Positions 35,132-45,340 of a stretch of 64,000 nucleotides of DNA are shown in pieces; the first letter of the stretch is position 1; each line of letters opens with the position of its first letter. This stretch comes from Wyeomyia smithii. Lineage: Eukaryota > Arthropoda > Insecta > Diptera > Culicidae. The stretch lies in NCBI RefSeq assembly GCF_029784165.1, contig NC_073695.1, positions 191,173,357 to 191,237,356 of the forward strand, in the 5' to 3' direction. The translations under genes and the position numbers were made by a program. The notes under the pieces were generated by a model, which saw only the letters and a list, made by a program, of their open reading frames with translations, did no database searches and was not told the DNA's origin.

Positions 35132-35948
35132 TAACGGGTGACAACTTAAAATTTGGAATATTTTTTACAGCTGTCAAAAAAGGTGGAAGAACTTAACCCT
35201 CTAGTGCCCAAGTTAATTTCTAGACGGGCTTCGGTAAAATCACTATGAATCATTATAAACACTTTTCAAGTACTCTTTCAAGTACTATTCAGAACTCTTT
35301 CGACTGAAGCCCGCCAAATAGCGGCATTGGGCACTAGAGGGTTAAAGAAAAACTGATTTATTTCTTATGAAGATACATTTATCATGAACTAACAAAAAAT
35401 ATTGTACATTTGAGAAAGGTCCGTTACCGGCCTCCCGACGAAGTTTTCTTATGATTTGTGTTTTTTTGACATACTGTGATGATATTTTCTCTGACCAAAA
35501 CACATACTTTTCATCTGCATAGTGTTTTGGAAGAAATTTAATCATAATGTTTGTTCAAACATTCGCTCTAGTATATATTTTGATTGATAGCTAAACCACT
35601 AGGCTTGGACCATGATTTCATATTTTCATTTGACATGATTTGTCCACTACTCTGACCGGTCTTCAACTACCTTCATGGTGGAAGTTGAGGTTCGCAAGAA
35701 GGCATACATAATAAAAACCGGAAGATTTTCGCTTATAAAATGGTTTATCAAGAGCTTTTCGCCAAAATTGTTGTGCGGAATGCTCGTTATTTGGACGCCA
35801 TTTTGAACCGAACTGAGCATGCATAAATAAAACAAAAAATACTGGCATAAAAAAGAAAGAAGGAGCTTTCATTACATATTCTTATTCCTCTCTGAGCGTG
35901 TTTGTTATGGAGTAAAAGAGCCTCAAAAAAATTCAAGGTCACCCGTTA
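35132..35948 (-). mobile_element. mariner/Tc1-type element with decayed transposase
   Basis: 813 bp (35134-35946) between TA dinucleotides, with inverted ends ACGGGTGACAACTTAAAATTT and ACGGGTGACCTTGAATTTTT. A minus-strand frame (35342-35545) contains YADEKYVFWSEKISSQYVKK. This resembles the YVFWPDLASSHYAK region near the third catalytic residue of IS630-Tc1-mariner transposases. The rest is out of frame or missing, so the element is dead. A piggyBac-type MITE interrupts it. Confidence 0.75.
35193..35345. mobile_element. piggyBac-type MITE (TTAA target)
   Basis: 145 bp (35197-35341) with terminal inverted repeats CCCTCTAGTGCCCAA / TTGGGCACTAGAGGG, identical over 15 bp, flanked by TTAA on both sides. 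A TTAA duplication plus CCC-initial ends is diagnostic of the piggyBac superfamily. It sits within the left part of the mariner relic, so it is younger than that element. Confidence 0.9.
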
Positions 35949-36583
35949 TAAATATCCCTTAATAGAAATTTGTTTGCTTTTGAATCGTTCAAAAGCTGAT
36001 AGCAATTTCATAAAAAATGTCCTAATTTTGATATAGTGTTTTAACTGACATTTTTTATCTGGCTTAAAACTTGCACAGATGTTTTCATGTACTAAAGATG
36101 TAATTTTGTGCCAATGGTTTTTTTTTAATCACGACCAATTAATGCCGAAGGTTTATTTATAAAGGTAACCGCTGTTGGAGACAGTATTTTTGTCTTCAGA
36201 GAAAGAGTGAAAATAAAAAAAGATTAGAAGAAACACAAAAATTAAACACCTTAAAAAATCCACTCTTCAGAACGTGACGTAGGACTACGTCTTTGTTTTC
36301 TATACTAGATTACATTTTGTAAAATTGAAAATGAAACTGGCGAATGTTGCGTCAGATTTCAAACGATTGTAGCAAGCGAACGACTTGATGCATCTTAGTC
36401 ATTTAATGTCGGTGGATAGATAAAATGTGTAACAATTGTTTGAACATTTCCCTCGCTATTGGCTTGCTTCCCGAGCACGGATAACAATAACATGGACGGA
36501 ATAAATTCCACTGCCGACATATTTTGACCCAACAAAGTGTTTTGTTCCGTTTGTCTTTCTCGAAACTGTGTGGCCACGCCCTA

Positions 36584-36951
36584 ATGGCAAAAATCTGCGC
36601 TGAACTCGATACAAAATACTGCGTGTATAAAATTCAGCTTCAGTCTAGTTTGTCACACAATAGCGGTGGAGTATAGCTGTTAGGGGTACGCGACATTGAG
36701 AAGCAAGAGCTGCATACGAGTCATCTTCCAGGCACTGCGGAACATGTTACCTTTATTTTGCATACGGTAGCAACAGTTACCATCGTACGCTGCAGGATAT
36801 TTCGCTGGCACAGCTACTGGAGGGCACAGCGGAGGATAAATTTTATGCGCGGCCAAAAAAATATTCAATGCTACCGGTGATGGTGCGATCATCAGCGTTC
36901 TGTAGCACACATTTCGAGCTGATGATTATGAAATCAGTTCTTTTCAGAACT
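36584..36951 (+). pseudogene. Histone H3 relic, tandem copy 1
   Basis: Begins at ATGGCAAAAATC. Aligns along its length with copy 2, 768 bp away. Near the 3' end GTTACCATCGTACGCTGC followed by AGGATATTTCGCTGGCAC resembles the H3 codons for VTIMPKDIQLAR. A perfect 6 bp stem with TTTC loop, AGTTCT-TTTC-AGAACT, lies at 36936-36951, matching the animal histone mRNA 3' stem-loop. Internal stops show it is dead. Confidence 0.55.
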
Positions 36952-37309
36952 ATAAATGTTTGAAGATAAGAGTTATGAGAATTTTCACAACTACTACTAG
37001 TGTAAAATGTTTATCTACTTCTCAATAATCATTTTTACAATAACGACCAGGGCGCACCAAAGATAAACAGTAGTGTTGCCTATGAATAGTTTATCACAGC
37101 AAGATATAACCCTCATTTCAAGAATTTTCACTGCTAAAATGAGTGATTTTCCGGTTTAATTGTTTCTGTGTGCCCACTCGAACACCGTTATCAGTCAAAT
37201 ATTAGTAACGAAAATTAGTTAATCTAAGAACCAGAGTGATTTTCGCATCAGAAAAGCAACAACTTTCTTTTGATGCTTATGAAAATCACTCAGTAGTATC
37301 GAAGGTGTT

Positions 37310-37732
37310 TTGGTTTGTTCCTCTCTCTCTAAGCTGAGTGGCCACGCCCTAATGGCAAAATCTACGCTGAACTCGATACAAAAAACTGCATGTAGAAAAT
37401 TCAGCATCACTTTAGTTTGTTACACAATAGCGAATGCAGTGCAGCTGTTAGAGGTACGCGACATTGAGAAACGAGAGCTGCATACGAGTCATCTTCCAGG
37501 CACTGCGGAACATGTTACCTTTATTTTGCATACGGTAGCAACAGTTACCATCGTACGCTGCAAAATATTTAGCTGGCACAGCTACTGGAGGGCACAGTGG
37601 AGAGCAAACTTTATTATGCGCGGTCAAGCAAAATATTCAATGCTACCGATGGTGCGATCATCAGCGTTCTGTAGCACGAATTTCATACTGAGGATTATGG
37701 AATCGGTTCTCTTCAGAACTATAGATGCTTAA
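37310..37732 (+). pseudogene. Histone H3-like relic, tandem copy 2 (still open)
   Basis: The frame is open for 140 codons from 37310, or 127 from the ATG at 37352, near the 136-residue length of H3. Signs of H3 are QKTACRKFS near the start (H3 KQTARKST), VRDIEKREL then LPG (H3 LREIRRYQKSTELLIRKLP), and TVATVTIV then KI (H3 AKRVTIMPKDI). The middle of H3 is deleted. The stem-loop GGTTCT-CTTC-AGAACT (37705-37720) overlaps the end of the frame. Too diverged to work as a core histone. Its open frame is probably chance survival. Confidence 0.5.
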
Positions 37733-38649
37733 AGATACGAGTTATGAGAATTTTCGTAACTACTACTAGTGTAAAATTTTTATGTATTCATGCATCGTTA
37801 ATTTTACAATAACGACCATCAAAAATAAACGGTAGTGTTGCCTATGAACAGTTTATCGCAGCATACTCACACGAGCCAAGCATTTCCTTCCTTTCAAGCA
37901 TTTTCCAGATGTTCTGGGTGAGCTCCTGCCATACACGGTTCATAAGAGAACGTCTATTAATTACGTAACGCAAATAATTACCTTTCTCGGCAAAACCCCC
38001 CTCCCCACTGCTATGTCACTCTTTTTTTTGACTTTAAATTTTTTTTGTATGGGTTGTCAAACTTTTTCAACCCTCGTAATAATAATAACGTAATAATTGG
38101 ATGTTTCCTTACATGTTTATATGGAAATTTCCGATTGCGGAAAATATTTTTGGGTTATTAAAAATATTGAAAATCTTGCTGCGATTTTACGCACATTTCA
38201 AAACGAAATGTGCGTAAAATCGAGGTTTAGTTATACCACTCAATATGGGTGTTTCAGTCAAAAGGATGCGCAGAAGCCAAAAATTGACCCCAGATGTCAT
38301 TTTAAAATTTTTCAAGGCCCCCATATTATTTCAAAGTAATTTTATTTTCTTTTAATGTTAGATAAAAGTTTATAATTCACAGAATTATTCAACATAAGAA
38401 GTTTCTTTCGAATTTATCATTTGCGATCACTCTCGAATGCAACAATGCATTTAATGTAACAAACAGCTTTATGTAGTTCTACGTCAAACTTGCTGTCATG
38501 GTTTTGCCCAAGAAACGTTTATGATCATTTATTTTATACTTATGAACAACAGGGATCAAATTTAGGTATTGTTTGTTTTTGATATCGAGAAACAACCTAA
38601 ATAAATCTCGTTCGTTTGATGCAAAACAACATTTGTCGGATCCAGCTAG

Positions 38650-39367
38650 TATTTTAATAATTATTTAATGCAATTTTTTTAACAATGCACAATGGTCCAG
38701 AAACCGAATTAAAAGGGCAATTTGGATCAACAGCCCGATAGCAATATTCTAGAAAAAAAAAACATTCTTCTACGAAGTTGTTATATATGATGAAACGCTG
38801 ATTTTCATGTTATCCAAAAATGATCAAAATTTCTGAAGTAATCACATGTCTAACTATTTCATCTTTGTAAATAGAGAAAAAGATTGCCTTACAATGTTGT
38901 CGCTCCGTTATTTTAAGCAAGAGAAATTTTGTTCTATCTTTGAAAATAAACGACTTGTATGAATAAAAACTTCTTTTTTCTAACATTTTTATTTAGATTT
39001 TCACATCAAAACTATCTTCAGACGATTTATAGAGCGTTTGAAGATGAACATTTTGCAATTGTTTACGACCCAAAAATATGGGTTCGATTATTTTCGACGC
39101 AGATGAATTCCTGCAATTTCGAGAACAATTGAAACCTTTTGAGTGACCATAAAAACGATTTTATCAGATATATTGTTTTCAAAATTTTATAACTTTTGAA
39201 CCAGTTGATCGATTCTCGAACTTTTGAACCAAATTGACGGTAATTATTTCTAGTTGCAAAAACATAAAATTGGAATTGAATCTGTGTGCTTTTAAATAGA
39301 AATTATGTTAAATTATTAGAATTTTGTCATGTTTTCGAAATGAATTTACTAAAGTCAAAAAATTACA
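38650..39367. other. AT-rich repeat-like DNA
   Basis: No coding content. Includes CCAGTTGATCGATT near 39190, shared in inverted form with 33853, so part is probably a dispersed repeat. Confidence 0.35.
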
Positions 39368-40255
39368 TACCATGGAACGGGGTGAAATTGATCAATTTTT
39401 ATAACAATTTCCAATTAACTAGCTTCATGTACATTTTTTCCGAAACAGTATAATTTTAAAACAAGTACTGGTATGTGCTCCAGTAAACCTTTATGGCTAT
39501 TGGTGAAATTTATATCGTCTACTTCATAAAATAAATTCGAAAATTCTATGAGGTACTATGAGGTAAATCGGAGTGAAATTGATCACCATTGGAATCCATA
39601 CATTCTTTTGGCAATGTGCCTTTTTTTTCGAAATGCTAAAGATAAATGATGATTTCTGTACTTAAAAATATCATTTACAGCTAGTTTGAAAACAAAAATA
39701 ACGATATTTCAGGTTGAAATTTGTTTATTCTGGTTCACGAGCTGCTTGTTGCTAAATTTGCTCTTATTTTATCGTCGTTAGACCAATTTCAATTCGGTTT
39801 GTTGCAAAAGCTCAAAAACTAGTTCTGAAATTAAAATATTTGTTGTTTCCTGCGAATTTATCAGTATTTCTTTGATGGTATGGAATGATCATTGTTGAAA
39901 ATAACATTTTTTGAGCATTTATCTAACTTTACTCACTTCTCCAAATTTAACGTAATCAACCCTCAACTAAGATTACTTTAAGTAAATTCGATACTTTTTT
40001 TGTTATTTGGAAACTTGTTTGATCAAATTTGATTGAGTTTTGACTGAGCTAGAAGAATTTTTCGAAAAGATGAAAAAATTCACCAGGCGTGCAAGGGTTA
40101 CCTTTGACAGGTATGTGAATCATGCAAAAGTTGCGTTTAAGGACACGTTAACATTGCCTAGTGTTGTAAGAGCATATCTTTTGATTAGTATTTTTTATAA
40201 CGAATTTTCAGGTGATCAATTTCACCCCACTGATCAACTCACCCATTCCACGGTA
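39368..40255. mobile_element. TA-target MITE with repeated GGTGAAATTGATCA words
   Basis: 884 bp (39370-40253) between TA dinucleotides. The inverted ends read CCATGGAACGGGGTGAAATT and, from the other side, CCGTGGAATGGGTGAGTTGA. The word GTGAAATTGATCA occurs at 39382, 39571 and, inverted, at 40212, with degenerate versions between. A frame at 40040-40309 crosses the right end and is not meaningful. Confidence 0.82.
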
Positions 40256-40789
40256 CCCTTCAAAATGAGTACAAGAGATATTTTTTTATATTTGTCCCAA
40301 AAGAAATGACAAACAAATAAAAAGGCGGTGTTTTTTGATGAAAAGCATCAATAATTTTGAATAAAATTCAGATTACTTTAGAAGTTGGCGTGACCAACGT
40401 ACACTGGAAGTGTTCCGGATTTCTGGAGTGTGTGTCAAAATGTACATTTGTGCAACGCGTATAACTTTTTCTGGCATCTTGCTTCTTTCAGAATATATTG
40501 TGAATCAACTAAAATTCATTTAAGTTTATTGGTATCCAAAGGTTGAAACTCCGTCAAGAGACCATAGAGATATTGATTAATAAAGTATAGGTGTTGTTTT
40601 TGAAATTTTTTTTTCTTGTTGGGTACAATTTTTCTTGGGCTCGCAGCATACTAGCAAAACTCAAGAAAACTTTGCAGGTGTTTTGGTCTATTAAACCAAG
40701 CAACTTTGCAAACTTATTTTTGAAAATTTATTTTTAAATAGTTTTGATCTTGCTGGTGTATTAATATATCTAAATAATGATGGGAAATA
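40256..40789. other. AT-rich non-coding stretch
   Basis: No supported feature. Confidence 0.35.
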
Positions 40790-41040
40790 GAGAATGGGTG
40801 TCAAAGGATAGCTTCTTGAAAATTATCTAAACTTTCATTAAAAAATATTACTAACCTTACATTTTCGATCCACACTGAAAAAATATAATTTTAAAAACAA
40901 AAAGAGACTTTCAAAATATCGGTTATCTATTTTTTCCAAATGATTTTTTTTAGACAGACAATTTAGTTGCCTAAAATTCTTCTGCACAAACTTCGAAGGG
41001 CACCCTAAAGGAGGAAAGTTGAAAATTGACTAAATTTGGC
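40790..41040. repeat. Dispersed repeat family A, copy 3
   Basis: Shares GTCAAAGGATAGCTTCTTGA-like, CATTAAAAAATATT and CACTGAAAAAATATAATTTT phrases with 11800-11960, and the ACAATTTAGTTGCCTAAAA phrase with 8780-8810. Confidence 0.6.
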
Positions 41041-41105
41041 CCGTCTAAATCATTTTGTCTACCCAGCTTGGCCAGGTTGTTTTCATTGTTTTCCCTGCAA
41101 CTAAA

Positions 41106-41126
41106 TATCACTAACGAAACATGCCG
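41106..41126 (+). promoter_or_regulatory. Proximal sequence element of U1 copy 3
   Basis: TATCACTAACGAAACATGCC starts 59 nt before U1 copy 3, at the same distance as in copies 1 and 2. Confidence 0.7.
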
Positions 41127-41164
41127 GTAGCTAGTGTCTACGCACAGTCAACCCAGCAGAAAGC

Positions 41165-41328
41165 ATACTTACCTGGCATAGGGGTTACCGTGATCAACAA
41201 GGCGGTTCCCCCAGGGCGAGACTCTTCCATTGCACTTCGGTTGGGTTGACCCCTGCGATTATCCCTCATGTGGATAACTCGTATGTGCAATTTTTGGTAG
41301 CCGGGACGTGCGTACGCGCACATCCTGA
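41165..41328 (+). ncRNA. U1: U1 snRNA, copy 3
   Basis: 164 nt, starting ATACTTACCTG. U1-70K loop GATCAACAAG, U1A loop ATTGCACTTC, Sm site CAATTTTTGG. The last stem has a C-to-T change near the 3' end (CATCCTGA) that turns a G-C pair into G-U and leaves the fold possible. A hAT-type MITE has inserted just 16 bp downstream, where 3'-end formation signals might lie. Expression of this copy is therefore the most doubtful of the three. Confidence 0.9.
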
Positions 41329-41336
41329 CCATTATT

Positions 41337-42411
41337 CATGAAATTAGGATTGGGCGATCTTCAGGGAAAGATCGATCTTAAAGATCGATTCGGCCTCGAG
41401 GCCCTATGATCGATCTATCTGAAAAATCGGAGCCGCAGGATCGATCTCTATTGAATCGATTTTTAAGGCACTTTTTGTGTCGCTGTGAAATTTACCGAGC
41501 CAAGCACCATTTTTTCTTAAATTAACTTTGGTATTAACACCAGTGTACGTGAGAAAGAATAATCTGTTATTCATGAAGAATCCAAGTCACTTTGATAGTC
41601 GCCTCTCGTCACTGACGAGATGAGCAAAATGTTATATTAGAGAATATGAGTGGAACTTGGCTGGTGACAGCTGAGTCAAACAGTCCAAAATCCAGCCGAC
41701 TCACCATCTGCAATATAAAAATTGGTCAGGCGACTCGTCACTCGTCTCGTTTTCTGTAATAAGCCCTATAACAAAAAATCCCTAAACGCGATTACCCGAA
41801 ATAATGTTTTTGGAGCTTGGTTCGACTGTTGTATTATGGGCAGGAATGGAATGGACTATATGAAGGCATGATGATGTTATAACCGCACGCAACCATTCAA
41901 AAGCCGATAAGATAACATTAGCCGGAAACGATACACGATACTTGACCTGACCAGAAACGGTACACGGTAGCTTGAGCTTGAACGAACCAGGACTATGATA
42001 TCGCTGTCAAATCTCATATATTTGCTGCGTACCCAACATCTCAACGGTCTGCGGTTCGCCTGACAGATACGAGAAAAGTCCAGCAAAAATTCCATTTAAC
42101 TTGAAATGGTTGCCGGAAGAACTCTTCACTTTCACATTAGAAAGGGATAGCATGATGTCATCCCCTTGGAACAACCGCACATGACCAGAAACGGTACACG
42201 ATACCTGACAATTACTCAAATTCGCATCTTGAAAAAGTTCTGCACGCTGAAAAATAAATAAAATTTTCATAAGATCGAAAAAACCGGATCGAAAAAAAGC
42301 GAACTTTTCGATTTTTTCAGGGCTGAAAAATCGATCAAAAAATCGAGAGTCGGGGTCGAAATGATCGATCTTTCGTAGATCGATTCAAGATCGACCAATC
42401 CTACATGAAAT
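41337..42411. mobile_element. hAT-type MITE with GATCGATC subterminal repeats
   Basis: 1,059 bp (41345-42403) flanked by the 8 bp duplication CATGAAAT (41337-41344 and 42404-42411). Inverted ends are TAGGATTGGGCGATCTT and TAGGATTGGTCGATCTT. GATCGATCTT-like words repeat near both ends, as expected for hAT transposase binding. The interior has a repeated GACCAGAAACGGTACACGAT phrase (41953, 42184) and no transposase. Confidence 0.88.
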
Positions 42412-43871
42412 CAACTCGAATGAAAAGAGCGTAGTATGTAGGGTTTGCTTCATTATTCGTACACTTAAGCTATAATGTAACTTCTCGCACTAAAAATGAA
42501 TGAAAAATTAACTTCGAGCTATTAAGTGATATTTATATAGATTCAAACATGTTTTGTACATGAAAGTAAAGGGAATTTAGAACTCGGCATTGGTTTAAAT
42601 TCCGAACACTTTAATGCTAACCGCTTAGAGATAGAGCAACCCATCTAAATACTGGAAATTTCCTGGAAGTGATCCTACAACACCAAGTTAAGGACATTTA
42701 AGGAACGAATTGGTATATAATTATGATAATTTTTGTTACACTAGCTATAATAATTCGATTTTTGTTCTGAAATATTCGAAGTTTTAATCCGGTACCTGGG
42801 GTACCTGATATCCCCGTAATCGTGAACCCTTCATTCATTTCTATGGGTTACTACGCAAGTTACATTTGCCAAACAAACTATGTGCCACGGCTGCCCTGGT
42901 TTGACGTTTGCTCGTAGTGGGAACAAGACGCGGTGATGTGCGCCAAATGAGAGCGCAGAAGGAAAGCAAACCGAAATCGGAGAGGAAAAGAGCACATTTT
43001 TATAGTGAATTAATCTCCAGATAGGAATGCATCATTTTTATTTGTATTTTGATGTTCAAAGAAAATTTCTCAATTTTGGTAAAAACTTATATTATCTATG
43101 CATAGAAGATGTTCAACTTTTACCTTCAAATCGATATAAAGTGACATCCCTCTCCAGCTGAGTGCTCTCGTAGAAGAGAGCTTACAAATCGCTAAAGAAT
43201 CATGTAGACCGATTATCGTCATAGGCATTAAGCTTAACCTAAATTATCAAAACTTATTGATATTATAAGTCATATCAATAAACAGTTTTTGGATGGTTCG
43301 GTCACGATTCGACATTTCTCTCGAACTTGTTCCGAGCTACATTGAGAAAAAATATTATTGGTTTAGTGGTTCAGATAGATGAGCAGGATCCCTTGAAGTG
43401 ATTCTCTGACAAGGATGCCCCATTTCTGTGTGTGAATTGTCAAACAAATTTTTCGGATTTTTAGTATGAAAATCTGTACAGAATCTAGTTTAATTGTTAA
43501 AGAATTGTATTAAATGATTGAGTTTTAACTTTCCATAGAATCTAAGAGTCTCAAATTGTCAATAATGTATGGTTTAGAAATATTTTAGTTATAAGATAAT
43601 GGTTCATGGTATTTTCGCTGTTTTTGATGTATTTCGAACAGCAGCGTTAACTAGTTTGAGTTCCTACGTTGACACTTATGTATATAAATCTTGAATACAT
43701 CTATTTATCGTTTTTTAGGTATTTCAAAATACACTATAAAAGGCAAACGGAAAAAAATATAGGAAACACGTAACATTTATAAATGCATTGAAAACATTCG
43801 AACGAAATCATATTAACAATAAATTTACCAACAATTCAAGTTCAAAAACGGGTTCAATAGTGTTAACTAAA
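42412..43871. other. Non-coding DNA
   Basis: No gene or transposon end recognised before the I-clade element. Confidence 0.4.
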
Positions 43872-44280
43872 TTTTTTTTTTTTTTCAATCAACGTTTATT
43901 TGACACGGCACAATACAAGGTAATGTTTTACGGAGCCAATTATATCTAGAATTATACTTCATAAAGTATCTTAAAAACTAAAGACAAATTTTTTATCCAC
44001 GCTGCCGACTACGAGTTGAAATTAAATCTAAGATTAAAACTAAAATTGAACGCGTTTTAAAACTAGTGATTTGTTGTTGGGGCGTCATGATGTTCTTCAA
44101 ACAGCCGAAAACAATGAGCAGCTTATTTGTTATGTTCTGCTAAACCAAGACACGAACTGGAAAATGGACTTTCTCGGGCCTCTAGTTGCTGGTATCGTGC
44201 GGGGTCTAGTTGCTGGTTCTCGATCGGGGGTCCAAACGTGTACTTGCGGTTAAGTTGGATGTAGACCGAAAGGAGTGGGG

Positions 44281-45340
44281 CTAGACTGGTGCATGGATGG
44301 ATTTCAGGAAAATGTATATGGAGGACATGTAGGGAAGGTCAAGGCTCGCCAAGACATCACGAACAGGAACAGCCGGCTGTCTACCCTCGGCCTGCAGGGA
44401 AGCTAATAATTTAGACCTGGCGCCACGGTGTTCATGGCAAGACCAAACCACATGCTCTATGTCGTGATAACCTTCACCACAGGCACAGATACCACCTTCC
44501 CCGAGCCCAATACGATGGAGATGCGCGTCAAATCCATAGTGATTGGACATGAGCCGAGACATCATGCAAATGAACCACGGATTCGTCGATACCTTGGGGA
44601 TAATGGAATGTAACCACCTTCCCAGTTCCCCCTTGGTCCAAGAATTTTGCCAACTGATGATCGTATTCTGACGTACAATTGCGAAAAATTCATTGAAGGC
44701 AATTGGTCTTTCATAAATTTCACCGTTTGCTGCGCCCACCTTAGCCAAAGAGTCCGCTTTCTCATTGCCCGGTATCGAGCAGTGAGAAGGGACCCACGCT
44801 AAGGTAATCTGAGTAGATTTTTTGGATAAAGCACTCAGATGCTCCCGTATTTTCCCCAGGAAATACGGAGGGTGCTTAACATCTTTCATCGATCGGAGAG
44901 CCTCAATGGAACTGAGACTGTCCGTAAAGATGAAATAATGGTCCGTGGGCATTTTTTCAATAATCCCTAGGGTGTACTGAATTGCAGCCAATTCTGCGAC
45001 GTAAACAGAAGCAGGATTAACGAGCTTATGGGAGACGGTTAAATTGTTATTGAAGATACCGAAGCCGGTGGACCCATCGAGAAGTGATCCATCAGTGTAG
45101 AACATATTGTCGCAGTTGATGTTTCGATATTTATTGGAAAAAAATTTGGGGATCTGCTGCACGCGTAAATGATCCGGGATTCCACGAGTTTCTTCTATCA
45201 TGGATGTATCGAAAAACACAGTAGAATCAGAAGTATTTGATAAGTCGACACGATTTGGAATATTCGAAGAAGGGTTAATATTTTGGGACATGTGATTGAA
45301 ATACAATGTCTTAAAACGGGTTTGAGAATTAAGTTCGTTA
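44281..45340 (-). pseudogene. I-clade ORF2, RNase H part
   Basis: Ribonuclease H, which removes RNA from the RNA-DNA hybrid. All four acidic positions are present: FYTDGS, the Glu of ELAAIQ, FTDSLSS, and the Asp of PGNEKADSLAK. A C-terminal zinc-binding motif follows (CACGEGYHDIEHVVWSC). The frame is intact to its stop at 44281 but is separated from the reverse transcriptase by a frameshift. Confidence 0.9.

Larger units (their letters stand above)
36560..37860 (+). repeat. Tandem duplication, period about 768 bp
   Basis: TGTGGCCACGCCCTAATGGC and TATGAATAGTTTATCACAGC mark the two ends of the first unit; close copies recur 768 bp and about 770 bp later. The H3 relic and its 3' stem-loop lie inside each unit. 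Confidence 0.9.
34813..38230. mobile_element. Possible TIR element inserted in the Helitron, ends rich in CTCGATTTTACG
   Basis: The left end reads AACGCAGCCTCGATTTTACG. The right end, from the other strand, reads CTAAACCTCGATTTTACG. GATTTTACGCACATTT-type words repeat inside both ends. At the right end a perfect 18 bp hairpin occupies 38182-38222. The block splits a Helitron minisatellite unit, so it is an insertion, but the target duplication is unclear (perhaps TTA). Confidence 0.45.
33896..38649 (+). mobile_element. Helitron C with nested insertions
   Basis: It starts TC (33896) after an A and ends GGATCCAGCTAG (38649) before a T, as expected for insertion into an AT dinucleotide. The start is followed by Helitron-type sequence with CTCTTCCCTCCTCTGGGAGG-like blocks. 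Minisatellite units at 34690-34800 and 38230-38330 match arrays 1 and 2; the unit is interrupted between about 34813 and 38230. Nested inside are a SINE, an H3-relic-bearing block, and a mariner relic with a piggyBac MITE. No Rep/helicase. The ends could belong to two different Helitrons, although the split minisatellite argues for one. Confidence 0.6.

Noticed and set aside
40040..40309. 89-codon plus-strand frame
   Set aside because: Runs through the right end of a MITE and beyond its target site.
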